Shown here: in pieces, positions 50,836-57,852 of the stretch
Numbering within the stretch: position 1 is the stretch's first letter
Layout: each line of letters opens with the position of its first letter
DNA from: Treponema bryantii
Lineage (GTDB): Bacteria > Spirochaetota > Spirochaetia > Treponematales > Treponemataceae
Assembly (NCBI RefSeq): GCF_036492245.1
Contig: NZ_AP025286.1
Location: 806,001 to 870,000, forward strand
Length of the DNA: 64,000 nucleotides
Reading direction: 5' to 3'
The notes under the pieces: generated by a model
What the model saw: only the letters and a program-made list of their open reading frames with translations
Databases searched by the model: none
What the model was told of the DNA's origin: nothing
Position numbers and translations under genes: made by a program

Positions 50836-52257
50836 ATGGAAACACGAAACATTTTTGAAAACCTTTCTTGTATCGATCACAGATACTCTTTGTCGGAAGC
50901 CGATGCATTTGCCGGCCTTTCTAAGTATATTTCCGAAGAAGCTTCTATCCGCTCTTGTGCAAAATGTGAAGCTGCTCTCGTAAAAGCTCACCTCAAACTT
51001 CGCGGAAAATTGACTGATGAAATTGCAAAAACTCTTGATGATGTTGCTGCAAACATTGATCCTCAGGAAGTTTACACAGAAGAAGAAAAAACAAAGCACA
51101 ATATCCGTGCTCTTGTAAACGTAATGAAAACTAAGGTTGATTCAGAAATCGGACCACTTATCCATCTTGGTGCTACTTCAGTTGATATTCTTGATACAGC
51201 CCTCAGCTGCCGTATGCGTGATGTAACACAGAACGTCGTACTTCCAGAACTTAAGAAACTTGAAAATTATCTCTGCGACATTGCAGAACGCGAATGCGCA
51301 ACTCCACAGGTTGGCCGTACACACGGACAGCATGCTGTACCTATCACTTTCGGATGGAGCATTGCTGAGTTCGTAAGCCGCCTTGGAAAATCAATCCTCC
51401 GCATCGAAGAACTTTCTAACCAGCTTGTTGGTAAATTGGCTGGTCCTGTTGGTTCTTACAACGGACCTTCAATGATCGTAAAAGATCCTGAAGAACTCGA
51501 ACGCACTTATACAGAATTCCTTGGTCTTACACCATCTGAATATTCAAATCAGCTTGTTGAACCTGAATACGTTCTCCGCCTCTTGCTTGAGATGAACGTT
51601 GCATTCGGAATTATAGCTAACCTTGCAGATGACCTCCGTAACCTTCAGAGAAGCGAAATCGGTGAAGTATTCGAATACTTTGCTGCAACTCAGGTTGGTT
51701 CTTCAACAATGCCACAGAAGAGAAACCCATGGAACAGCGAGCACGTTAAGTCTTTGTGGAAGGCTATGTGTCCACGCGTAATCACTTTCTATATGGATCA
51801 GATTTCTGAACATCAGCGTGACCTTACAAACTCTGCTTCACAGCGCTTTATTGCAGATTATGTAAGCGGATTTACAATGGCAGTTGCACGTATGAACAGC
51901 GTTGTTAAGGGACTTCAGGCTGATAAGGAAGGCATGGCTCGTAACCTCGAAAATGCCGGTGGTAAGGTAAAGGGCGGCGTTCTTGCAGAACCAGCTTATA
52001 TCTTGCTTGGAGAAGCTGGATACAACGACGGCCACGAAGTTATCCGTAAGATTACTTTGGAAGCTGAACAGAGCGGAAAGACTTTCTTCGAAGTTCTCAA
52101 AACTCACGAAAAAGAATATGCAGACATCACAGCTCAGCTTGAAAAGCTTGGGGTTGAGAATCCTGCAAACTTCTTTGAACATCCAAGCAATTACTGCGGA
52201 CTTGCTGCAGTGAAGTCTAAGAGACTTGCTCTGAAGTATAAAGAATTGATGAAATAA
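50836..52257 (+). CDS. purB: Adenylosuccinate lyase
   Basis: This lyase of purine synthesis acts on adenylosuccinate and SAICAR, splitting off fumarate. The fumarase/aspartase superfamily signature is GSSTMPQKRNPWNSEH (residues about 289-304), with TSVDILDTALS and the catalytic His in GRTHGQHAVPITFG. It has 473 residues. The start is at 50836 because TATAAT (50824-50829) lies 6 nt upstream; no Shine-Dalgarno exists, so this is a leaderless candidate. It completes several of the pur functions found at 2.5-5 kb. Confidence 0.96.
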   Translation: METRNIFENLSCIDHRYSLSEADAFAGLSKYISEEASIRSCAKCEAALVKAHLKLRGKLTDEIAKTLDDVAANIDPQEVYTEEEKTKHNIRALVNVMKTKVDSEIGPLIHLGATSVDILDTALSCRMRDVTQNVVLPELKKLENYLCDIAERECATPQVGRTHGQHAVPITFGWSIAEFVSRLGKSILRIEELSNQLVGKLAGPVGSYNGPSMIVKDPEELERTYTEFLGLTPSEYSNQLVEPEYVLRLLLEMNVAFGIIANLADDLRNLQRSEIGEVFEYFAATQVGSSTMPQKRNPWNSEHVKSLWKAMCPRVITFYMDQISEHQRDLTNSASQRFIADYVSGFTMAVARMNSVVKGLQADKEGMARNLENAGGKVKGGVLAEPAYILLGEAGYNDGHEVIRKITLEAEQSGKTFFEVLKTHEKEYADITAQLEKLGVENPANFFEHPSNYCGLAAVKSKRLALKYKELMK

Positions 52258-52266
52258 AATAGAAAA

Positions 52267-52298
52267 GGCAATCAGTTATTCTGATTGCCCATTTTTTT
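52267..52298 (+). terminator. purB terminator
   Basis: A 9-bp stem GGCAATCAG (52267-52275) / CTGATTGCC (52281-52289) with a TTATT loop is followed by CATTTTTTT. Confidence 0.9.
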
Positions 52299-52313
52299 AT
52301 GGTAGTTTACAGT

Positions 52314-53351
52314 TTATTTACCCTGAATGTTTTCAACAGTAAAAGATGGATCATCAGAAGGAGTGAAAATCAGTTCTGCAGCTTTTGGATCTGCAATTGT
52401 TCCTTTTACGATTTTTGATGTTGTATAAACATCTGATTCTGTAATAAAAGTAAGCTTTGTGATTGTTTTTCCTACAAGTTCATGCTGAGGGTAATAATCA
52501 TTGGCTGCAGGAGCCTTAAAGCCAATCTGTTTTTTGCCCCAGAAGAAATTACTGAGTGTAGTAAGACCATACTCTTTGCCATCTGAATCAGTTGCAATAA
52601 TTGTCTTTAATGTGCTGAGCGGCTTGTCTGTAAGCACTTCTTCATCATTTTCATCTTTAGTAACAGTTTTTGCAATTTCTGCACCTGAAAATTCTTCGAG
52701 TTTTACAACTTTGATGCTGGTTTTAGTTTCAGAAAGTTCTTCTTCGGATTTATACAAAGCGATTGTTGGAGAAAAATCATGATGGGCTTCTCCGGCTGCA
52801 AGAGTAACATAAAGAGTTCCCATATCTTTTGGACTTGCCTTGATTTTGCTGAAGGAAACTTTATCAGCAGATTTAGCTGCTTCTTTATAATATTCTGGAG
52901 TTTCGCTCAGGATATAGTAGCTGTAATCCGGAGACTGGAAAAGATTCTGCTTTCCACTATAACGGATTGTAGAAGCACCACGGCCCGAAATTGTTAGATC
53001 GAAGGATGCTGAATCATCTGTAATTTCTGTTCCGCCCAGACTCTTCAGCAGTTCTTTTGAAATCTTTACAGGGCAGGTAATTCCTCTTGCAACAGCTTGT
53101 GCTGGTGTTGTTTCAATGTGGTATGTACCATAGCTCATTGAACCATTAGCAACCTTTTGTGTTGCTGATGTATAAGCGTCAAAATTTCCGTCTGTAGTTT
53201 CTGACTTGAAGAATTCTTCATACGGAATATTAACAAGTGCATATACTGAATCATCGGCAGGAGGATTATCCTGATTTCCGTGATTACAGCCACTTAAAGT
53301 TAAAGCAAACATTACGGCTAACAGACCGTAGTTGAGTAAACTTCTTTTCAT
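52314..53351 (-). CDS. Lipoprotein with Tp47 penicillin-binding domain A-like region
   Basis: This is a 345-residue lipoprotein. The lipobox is FALTLSGC (Cys near residue 22). The N-terminal region, YALVNIPYEEFFKSE... FDAYTSATQKVANGSMSYGTYH, and the later ATIRYSGKQNLFQSPDYSYYILSETPEYYKEA, match my memory of the penicillin-binding Tp47 domain A-containing proteins known from Treponema and Clostridia. Tp47 is a major T. pallidum lipoprotein with penicillin-binding/beta-lactamase activity; this protein is shorter and its function is not established. It is divergent from apbE. Confidence 0.65.
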   Translation of the reverse strand: MKRSLLNYGLLAVMFALTLSGCNHGNQDNPPADDSVYALVNIPYEEFFKSETTDGNFDAYTSATQKVANGSMSYGTYHIETTPAQAVARGITCPVKISKELLKSLGGTEITDDSASFDLTISGRGASTIRYSGKQNLFQSPDYSYYILSETPEYYKEAAKSADKVSFSKIKASPKDMGTLYVTLAAGEAHHDFSPTIALYKSEEELSETKTSIKVVKLEEFSGAEIAKTVTKDENDEEVLTDKPLSTLKTIIATDSDGKEYGLTTLSNFFWGKKQIGFKAPAANDYYPQHELVGKTITKLTFITESDVYTTSKIVKGTIADPKAAELIFTPSDDPSFTVENIQGK

Positions 53352-53379
53352 TTTATTACCTCGAATTGTTATGAAATAA

Positions 53380-53397
53380 AGTTAGGTGATACTAACT
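53380..53397. promoter_or_regulatory. Putative operator between the Tp47-like gene and apbE
   Basis: An inverted repeat AGTTAG (53380-53385) / CTAACT (53392-53397) around GTGATA lies upstream of the Tp47-like gene. A related AAGTTTTAACTAAC sequence lies at 53436-53449. Both genes could be controlled from here. The binding protein is unknown. Confidence 0.35.
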
Positions 53398-53475
53398 AAA
53401 ACTAATATATCCTAATGTTTTATGTTAAACAAGTAAGTTTTAACTAACAAATTTGTTTTTTTTACTGAAAACTTA

Positions 53476-53504
53476 TTGATTACATTCTGTGGATTTGTTA
53501 GATT
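53476..53504 (+). promoter_or_regulatory. apbE promoter
   Basis: A -35 TTGATT (53476-53481), a 17-bp spacer and a -10 TAGATT (53499-53504) lie 6 nt before a GTG start. A poly-T stretch between them excludes a Shine-Dalgarno. Confidence 0.6.
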
Positions 53505-53510
53505 TTTTTT

Positions 53511-54524
53511 GTGAACAAAAATACATTTATAATTTTCCTTTTTATTTCTTTTCTTTTTATTTCCTGCGGTCAGGTTAAAACTTCAGAAAGTTTTACAGCC
53601 ATGAATACGTATATGACTGTCAGTATTTATTCGAGTTCTTCAAAGAAGGGGAAGAATGTATGCCGTGAAATTCAGGAAAAGGTGTGTGAGCTGGAAGGTA
53701 TTTTGTCTACTACGCTTACTGATAGTGATGTGTATCAGTTAAATCATAATAAAATACTTAATGCGCCTGTAAATCCGGAACTATCCGAGATTCTTGGTTT
53801 TTCAAAACAGATGTATTTACGCACCGGTGGTGCTTTTAATCCTGCGCTTTATCCTGTTATCCGGGAGTGGGGCTTTACTACAGAAGAGTACAAGGTTCCT
53901 TCGCCAGAACGTGTTCAGGAACTTCTTTTGAATACGGATTTTTCGAAGGTAGAATGCAATACTGCAGGCCTTTTGCTTTCTGATAGAATGGAGCTTGATT
54001 TTGGAGCTATTGGAAAAGGTTATGCTGCAGATAAGGCTGTGGAAATATTAAAATCAAACGGAATAAAAACTGCACTGCTTGATTTTGGCGGAAATATTCA
54101 GGCGGTTGGAAAAAAGCCGGACGGAAGTCTATGGCGTGTTGGAATTAAAAATCCGTGGGAAGGCGGTGCTGCTGCAGCCCTAAGTGTTGAGTCAAAGGCA
54201 GTTGTTACAAGCGGTGGCTATGAGCGATATTTTGAAAAAGACGGTGTGCGTTATATTCATATCTTTGATCCGAAAACTGGCTGTCCGAGCAACAGCAATC
54301 TTGAAAGTGTAACAATTGTCTGTGAAAGCGGAAAATATGCAGATGCTTTAAGTACTGCTCTTTTTGTTATGGGAAAAGAAGTCGCAATAGATTTTTACAA
54401 GGCTAATACTGATTTTGATTTTGTGCTTGTTACAAAAGAACGAGAACTTATTTACAGTGCGGGACTTAGCAGTTTTATAAAACCGCTAATTGAATTTTCC
54501 CGCATTGAGTGTGTATCTGATTAG
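53511..54524 (+). CDS. apbE: FAD:protein FMN transferase lipoprotein (ApbE)
   Basis: This lipoprotein transfers FMN from FAD to threonine of exported flavoproteins. A lipobox (FLFISC, Cys near residue 19) follows a hydrophobic segment. The family core is visible: ILSTTLTDSDVYQLNHN, MELDFGAIGKGYAADKAVEIL, TALLDFGGNIQAVGKKPDGSLWRVGIKNPWE and VTSGGYERYF, and the metal-site YADALSTALFVMG. GTG is the start codon, with no Shine-Dalgarno. In T. pallidum the ApbE homologue Ftp is bifunctional (FAD pyrophosphatase and transferase). It is followed by convergent mscL. Confidence 0.93.
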   Translation: MNKNTFIIFLFISFLFISCGQVKTSESFTAMNTYMTVSIYSSSSKKGKNVCREIQEKVCELEGILSTTLTDSDVYQLNHNKILNAPVNPELSEILGFSKQMYLRTGGAFNPALYPVIREWGFTTEEYKVPSPERVQELLLNTDFSKVECNTAGLLLSDRMELDFGAIGKGYAADKAVEILKSNGIKTALLDFGGNIQAVGKKPDGSLWRVGIKNPWEGGAAAALSVESKAVVTSGGYERYFEKDGVRYIHIFDPKTGCPSNSNLESVTIVCESGKYADALSTALFVMGKEVAIDFYKANTDFDFVLVTKERELIYSAGLSSFIKPLIEFSRIECVSD

Positions 54525-54525
54525 T

Positions 54526-54957
54526 TTATTTGTCTGTAGAATTCTGCTTTAGTAAATCACGGATTTCTTCAAGAAGAATTGCTTCGTCAGATTTTACAAT
54601 AGCAGGTGGTTCTTCAGGTTTTTCCTGTTCCTTTTTCTTGAACTTTTCGAAAATCTCAATAACAATAAAAATACAAAGTGCAACAATCAGAAAATCTACA
54701 ACAGTCTGAATAAAGTTACCGTACTTAATTTCTGATTCGCCGATTTTTATGCTCAAAGATGCAAAATCAAGTTTACCGAGTGCAAGTCCGATAAGCGGCA
54801 TAACAATATCATTTACAAGACTTGTTACAATTTTTCCGAATGCACCACCGATGATTACACCGACAGCCATATCAATTACATTTCCGCGGGAAATGAATTT
54901 CTTAAAGGCACCGAGTTCCTTTTTAGCAGCTCCAAGGCCGTTCTTTATAGTTTCCAT
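54526..54957 (-). CDS. mscL: Large-conductance mechanosensitive channel
   Basis: This is the osmotic safety-valve channel that opens under hypo-osmotic shock. The N-terminal amphipathic helix [40 protein letters not shown] (residues about 20-58) is the pore-lining TM1 signature. TM2 is at residues about 80-103 ([22 protein letters not shown]). A coiled C-terminal helix follows. At 143 residues it has the normal length. A strong AGGAGG ribosome binding site is present, after the terminator of gpmI. Confidence 0.96.
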   Translation of the reverse strand: METIKNGLGAAKKELGAFKKFISRGNVIDMAVGVIIGGAFGKIVTSLVNDIVMPLIGLALGKLDFASLSIKIGESEIKYGNFIQTVVDFLIVALCIFIVIEIFEKFKKKEQEKPEEPPAIVKSDEAILLEEIRDLLKQNSTDK

Positions 54958-54970
54958 ATTTTCCTCCTAT

Positions 54971-54996
54971 AAAAATGCCGGGCATATAACCCGGCA
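54971..54996 (-). terminator. gpmI terminator
   Basis: On the minus strand a 7-bp stem TGCCGGG / CCCGGCA (54996-54976) with a 7-nt loop is followed by TTTTT (54975-54971). It separates gpmI from mscL. Confidence 0.85.
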
Positions 54997-55004
54997 TTTA
55001 TTTT

Positions 55005-56660
55005 TTACTTCAAGTTGATCATTGATTTGTCATAATCTGTTGGTGGAACAAAGCCCATCAAAGTCATGAGAGTTGCAGGCCAAGAAGAGATTCCAAGACC
55101 GCTGTTGAGTTCAAGTTCGTATTCTCCCTTGTACTCTGGGTCGTAGATGATACCTGGAACTGGGTTCAATGAGTGAGATGTCTTTGGCTTTGGTTCGCCG
55201 TCAGCACCCATAGCAACTGAACCGTCCTTCTTGTGCTCGTACATATCGTCTGAGTTTCCGTGGTCAGCTGTAAGACAGAGGATACCACCTGCCTTTTCAA
55301 TAGCTGCCTTAAGACGGCCAAGCTGGAGGTCCATACCTTCCATAGAACATACAACAGCGTTGAATACACCAGTGTGTCCAACCATATCACCGTTAGGGTA
55401 GTTGAGACGGATGTGGTCATATTTTCCGCTTTCAATAGCTTCGATTACTTTGTCAGTAATTTCAGCACACTTCATCCATGGGCGCTGTTCGAATGGAACA
55501 ACATCAGATGGAACTTCAATATATGTTTCAAGATTCTTGTCGAATTCACCAGGGCGGTTACCGTTGAAGAAGTATGTAACGTGACCGTATTTCTGAGTTT
55601 CAGAAATTGCCATAAGATGAACACCAGTCTTTGTAAGATATTCACCCATAGTGCGGTCAATGCTTGGTGGGTTTACAAGGAACTGAGCTGGCTTGTGGTT
55701 ATCACCATCGTATTCCATCATACCTGCATATTCAACAGCAGGGCGGCGTACGCGGTCAAAGTGAGTAAAGTTGTCTTCTTCGAATGCTGCAGTAATTTCA
55801 AGAGAACGGTCTCCACGGAAGTTGAAGAAGATTACGCTGTCGCCGTCTACGATTGGTCCAACAGGTTTTCCGTCTTTTGCAATTACGAACTCGTGCATAT
55901 CCTGATCGAGAAGGCCAGCGTTTTCGTTACGGTATGTATTGATAGCTTCAGTAGCGCTTGCAAACTGACGACCATCAGCCAAAACATGAGCGTGCCATCC
56001 GCGCTCTACCATGCTCCAGTCAGCACCATAGCGGTCCATAGTGATGTACATACGTCCACCACCAGAAGCAATCTGATAGTCTACATCGCTGAACTCAGCA
56101 AGGAATTTTTCGAGTGGTTCAAAATATTCAAGAGCAGATGTTGGAGGAACATCACGTCCGTCCAGAAGAGCGTGAACGCGGAGAGTCTTTACACCTTCTT
56201 TGTGAGCCTGAGTAATCATAGCCTTAAGGTGATCAATGTGAGAGTGAACGTTTCCGTCAGAAACAAGACCCATAAGGTGGAATGTAGTTTCTTTGTCCTG
56301 AACGTTCTTTACAAGCTTCTTCCATACAGCACCTTCAAACATGCTGCCAGAAGAAATTGATTCACCAACAAGTTTAGCACCCTGAGCAAATACACGACCA
56401 CAACCCATAGCATTGTGACCAACTTCAGAGTTACCCATATCATCATCACTAGGAAGTCCTACTGCAGTTCCGTGTGCCTTAAGCTGAGTGTGAGGGCAGT
56501 TCTTTGTAAACCAGTCCAGATACTTCATTTTAGAAGCCTTAACTGCATCTCCCTCTTCATACTTTCCATATCCAACGCCGTCCATAATTACAAGGACAAC
56601 AGGACCACGACGACCCTTCCAGTTAGGGTTCTTTTCCAATGCATGCATTGTGTCTGCCAT
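55005..56660 (-). CDS. gpmI: 2,3-bisphosphoglycerate-independent phosphoglycerate mutase
   Basis: This glycolytic enzyme interconverts 3- and 2-phosphoglycerate with two metal ions. The N-terminal metal Asp is in VVLVIMDGVGYGKYEEGD and the phosphoserine is in SDDDMGNSEVGHNAMG (residues about 71-86). The C-terminal metal block is LTADHGNSDDMYE. The 551 residues are slightly long versus about 510. It is preceded on the same strand by a lipoprotein gene with its own terminator. Confidence 0.96.
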   Translation of the reverse strand: MADTMHALEKNPNWKGRRGPVVLVIMDGVGYGKYEEGDAVKASKMKYLDWFTKNCPHTQLKAHGTAVGLPSDDDMGNSEVGHNAMGCGRVFAQGAKLVGESISSGSMFEGAVWKKLVKNVQDKETTFHLMGLVSDGNVHSHIDHLKAMITQAHKEGVKTLRVHALLDGRDVPPTSALEYFEPLEKFLAEFSDVDYQIASGGGRMYITMDRYGADWSMVERGWHAHVLADGRQFASATEAINTYRNENAGLLDQDMHEFVIAKDGKPVGPIVDGDSVIFFNFRGDRSLEITAAFEEDNFTHFDRVRRPAVEYAGMMEYDGDNHKPAQFLVNPPSIDRTMGEYLTKTGVHLMAISETQKYGHVTYFFNGNRPGEFDKNLETYIEVPSDVVPFEQRPWMKCAEITDKVIEAIESGKYDHIRLNYPNGDMVGHTGVFNAVVCSMEGMDLQLGRLKAAIEKAGGILCLTADHGNSDDMYEHKKDGSVAMGADGEPKPKTSHSLNPVPGIIYDPEYKGEYELELNSGLGISSWPATLMTLMGFVPPTDYDKSMINLK

Positions 56661-56740
56661 TTGTATTGCTCCTATAAAAATATATCAAATTAAACAATAT
56701 TTACTATAATAATGAAAAAATAGATGTTTTACAACGAGGC

Positions 56741-56776
56741 AAAAAAAAAGCCGCGTTTCACAAAGTGAAATGCGGC
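56741..56776 (-). terminator. Terminator of the 56806 lipoprotein gene
   Basis: A 12-bp stem GCCGCATTTCAC / GTGAAACGCGGC (minus strand, one G.U pair) with a TTT loop is followed by T9 (56749-56741). It closely resembles the hairpin at 57422-57453. Confidence 0.9.
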
Positions 56777-56805
56777 CTCTAATTTATTCAGAAGAATAAA
56801 TGGAA

Positions 56806-57339
56806 TTATTCAGAATCTTTTGTAATAGTGATGGTCCTGGTTTCACCATTCTCAGTTTCTGTAATTATATACTCTGTTTTATCGTCATTTGAAGTAATAT
56901 GTGCGCTTGAAGGTATTTTTGAAAAATCATAATTTCCTTTCATTTCTTCAAGTTCTTCATTTGTAAATGTATTAGTTATTAAAATCTCTTCGTTTTCACT
57001 ATCATATGAGTAAGTATCAAAAGATAACATATTTAAAAATTCAATTTCGTTTTGAATTTCTTCATCTGTCATTTCAGAAAAATCCATTCCAGGAAAATTA
57101 GCTTTTGTATAAACAGTTGTGGTTGTTCCAGATGTGAAAACATAATTACCATTAGTAATAGTTGCTTTTAATGTAATAACAATTCTAGAAAGTGTTGGTA
57201 ATTCAAATTCGGTTACCATAGTCCAGTTTCCATCAGAAAGAGTAATTGACTGGTAACTATTATCGTCATTATTTTTACATCCAATAAATAATGCTATTGA
57301 AAGCAAGAAAATTCCTAACATTTTTACGAACTTATTCAT
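56806..57339 (-). CDS. Hypothetical lipoprotein
   Basis: This is a 177-residue lipoprotein: the signal ends in IALFIGC (Cys near residue 21), then NNDDNSYQ and a beta-rich, acidic region. It has no recognised domain. The C-terminal YIITETENGETRTITITK segment recurs in a fragment just upstream (57478-57597), hinting at a duplicated lipoprotein gene. The start follows AAGGAGGC. Confidence 0.7.
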   Translation of the reverse strand: MNKFVKMLGIFLLSIALFIGCKNNDDNSYQSITLSDGNWTMVTEFELPTLSRIVITLKATITNGNYVFTSGTTTTVYTKANFPGMDFSEMTDEEIQNEIEFLNMLSFDTYSYDSENEEILITNTFTNEELEEMKGNYDFSKIPSSAHITSNDDKTEYIITETENGETRTITITKDSE

Positions 57340-57421
57340 TTAAGCCTCCTTAAGAAATTAGTTCAAATTTAGTAATTACTATAATACTAATGGAAAAATT
57401 ACTGTTTTACAACAAAAATAT

Positions 57422-57453
57422 AAAAAGCAGTCTTTCACCAAGTGAAAAACTGC
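57422..57453 (-). terminator. Terminator-like hairpin after the gene fragment
   Basis: On the minus strand, a 12-bp stem with one mismatch (57453-57442 pairing with 57438-57427) has a TTG loop and is followed by TTTTT. It shares the TTTCAC/GTGAAA top with the hairpin at 56741. Confidence 0.6.
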
Positions 57454-57477
57454 TACTGTTCAGTTTTTTTCTAACGA

Positions 57478-57597
57478 TTAGTTTTTACTTAAATAAATTG
57501 TTGTAATTCTTGTATAAGGTTCTGATTCTGTACTTTGACTATTTTCATCCGGATTTATCAATTTTGTAAGTGTAATAATATATCGTGTATTTGAAGA
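57478..57597 (-). pseudogene. Possible remnant of a lipoprotein gene
   Basis: About 38 codons end in a stop at 57478 and encode a segment (SSNTRYIITLTKLINPDENS ... TRITTIYLSKN) resembling the C-terminus of the lipoprotein at 56806-57339 (YIITETENGETRTITITK). A similar hairpin follows both. No start codon or signal peptide is seen; upstream lies the tRNA terminator. The rest of the 57340-57655 gap shows only this and the two hairpins. Confidence 0.35.
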
Positions 57598-57617
57598 ATT
57601 TAAGGATACAAACAGGC

Positions 57618-57651
57618 AAAAAAAAGACCCGAAATCTTGCGATTTCAGGTC
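57618..57651 (-). terminator. tRNA-Ala terminator
   Basis: An 11-bp stem with one mismatch (GACCTGAAATC / GATTTCGGGTC, minus strand) with a 4-nt GCAA loop is followed by T8 (57625-57618). Confidence 0.9.
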
Positions 57652-57655
57652 TTGA

Positions 57656-57729
57656 TGGAGAATAGGGGGTTCGAACCCCTGACCCTCGGCTTGCAAAGCC
57701 GATGCTCTAGCCAGCTGAGCTAATTCCCC
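57656..57729 (-). tRNA. tRNA-Ala (anticodon UGC)
   Basis: This is a 74-nt cloverleaf. The acceptor stem GGGGAAT / ATTCTCC contains the G3.U70 pair that marks alanine tRNA. The D arm is GCTC/GAGC, the anticodon stem is TCGGC/GCCGA with loop TTTGCAA (anticodon UGC at 57695-57693) and the T arm is AGGGG-TTCGAAC-CCCCT. The discriminator is A. CCA is not encoded. Confidence 0.97.
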
Positions 57730-57742
57730 AAGGAATGAGTGT

Positions 57743-57771
57743 ATAATATAGAATTTCTTTTTTTTGTTCAA
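57743..57771 (-). promoter_or_regulatory. tRNA-Ala promoter
   Basis: On the minus strand, a -35 TTGAAC (57771-57766), a 17-bp spacer and a -10 TATTAT (57748-57743) end 13 nt before the mature 5' end. Confidence 0.75.
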
Positions 57772-57852
57772 TACATTTTTTCAAAAATCATTTTCATTCT
57801 TGCGAATATAGGGGTTATGGCTTATAATTGAGGATATTATAGGAGACTTTTT

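Noticed and set aside
55260-56360. A 366-residue open frame on the plus strand opposite gpmI
   Set aside because: It lies wholly antisense to a clear gpmI gene; its Ser/Val/Phe/Cys-rich composition is what the gpmI codon pattern gives on the reverse strand. No ribosome binding site is present.
57478-57771. A 97-residue open frame on the minus strand
   Set aside because: It runs through the tRNA-Ala gene and its terminator, so it is not one coding gene. Only its 3' 40 codons are kept as a possible remnant.
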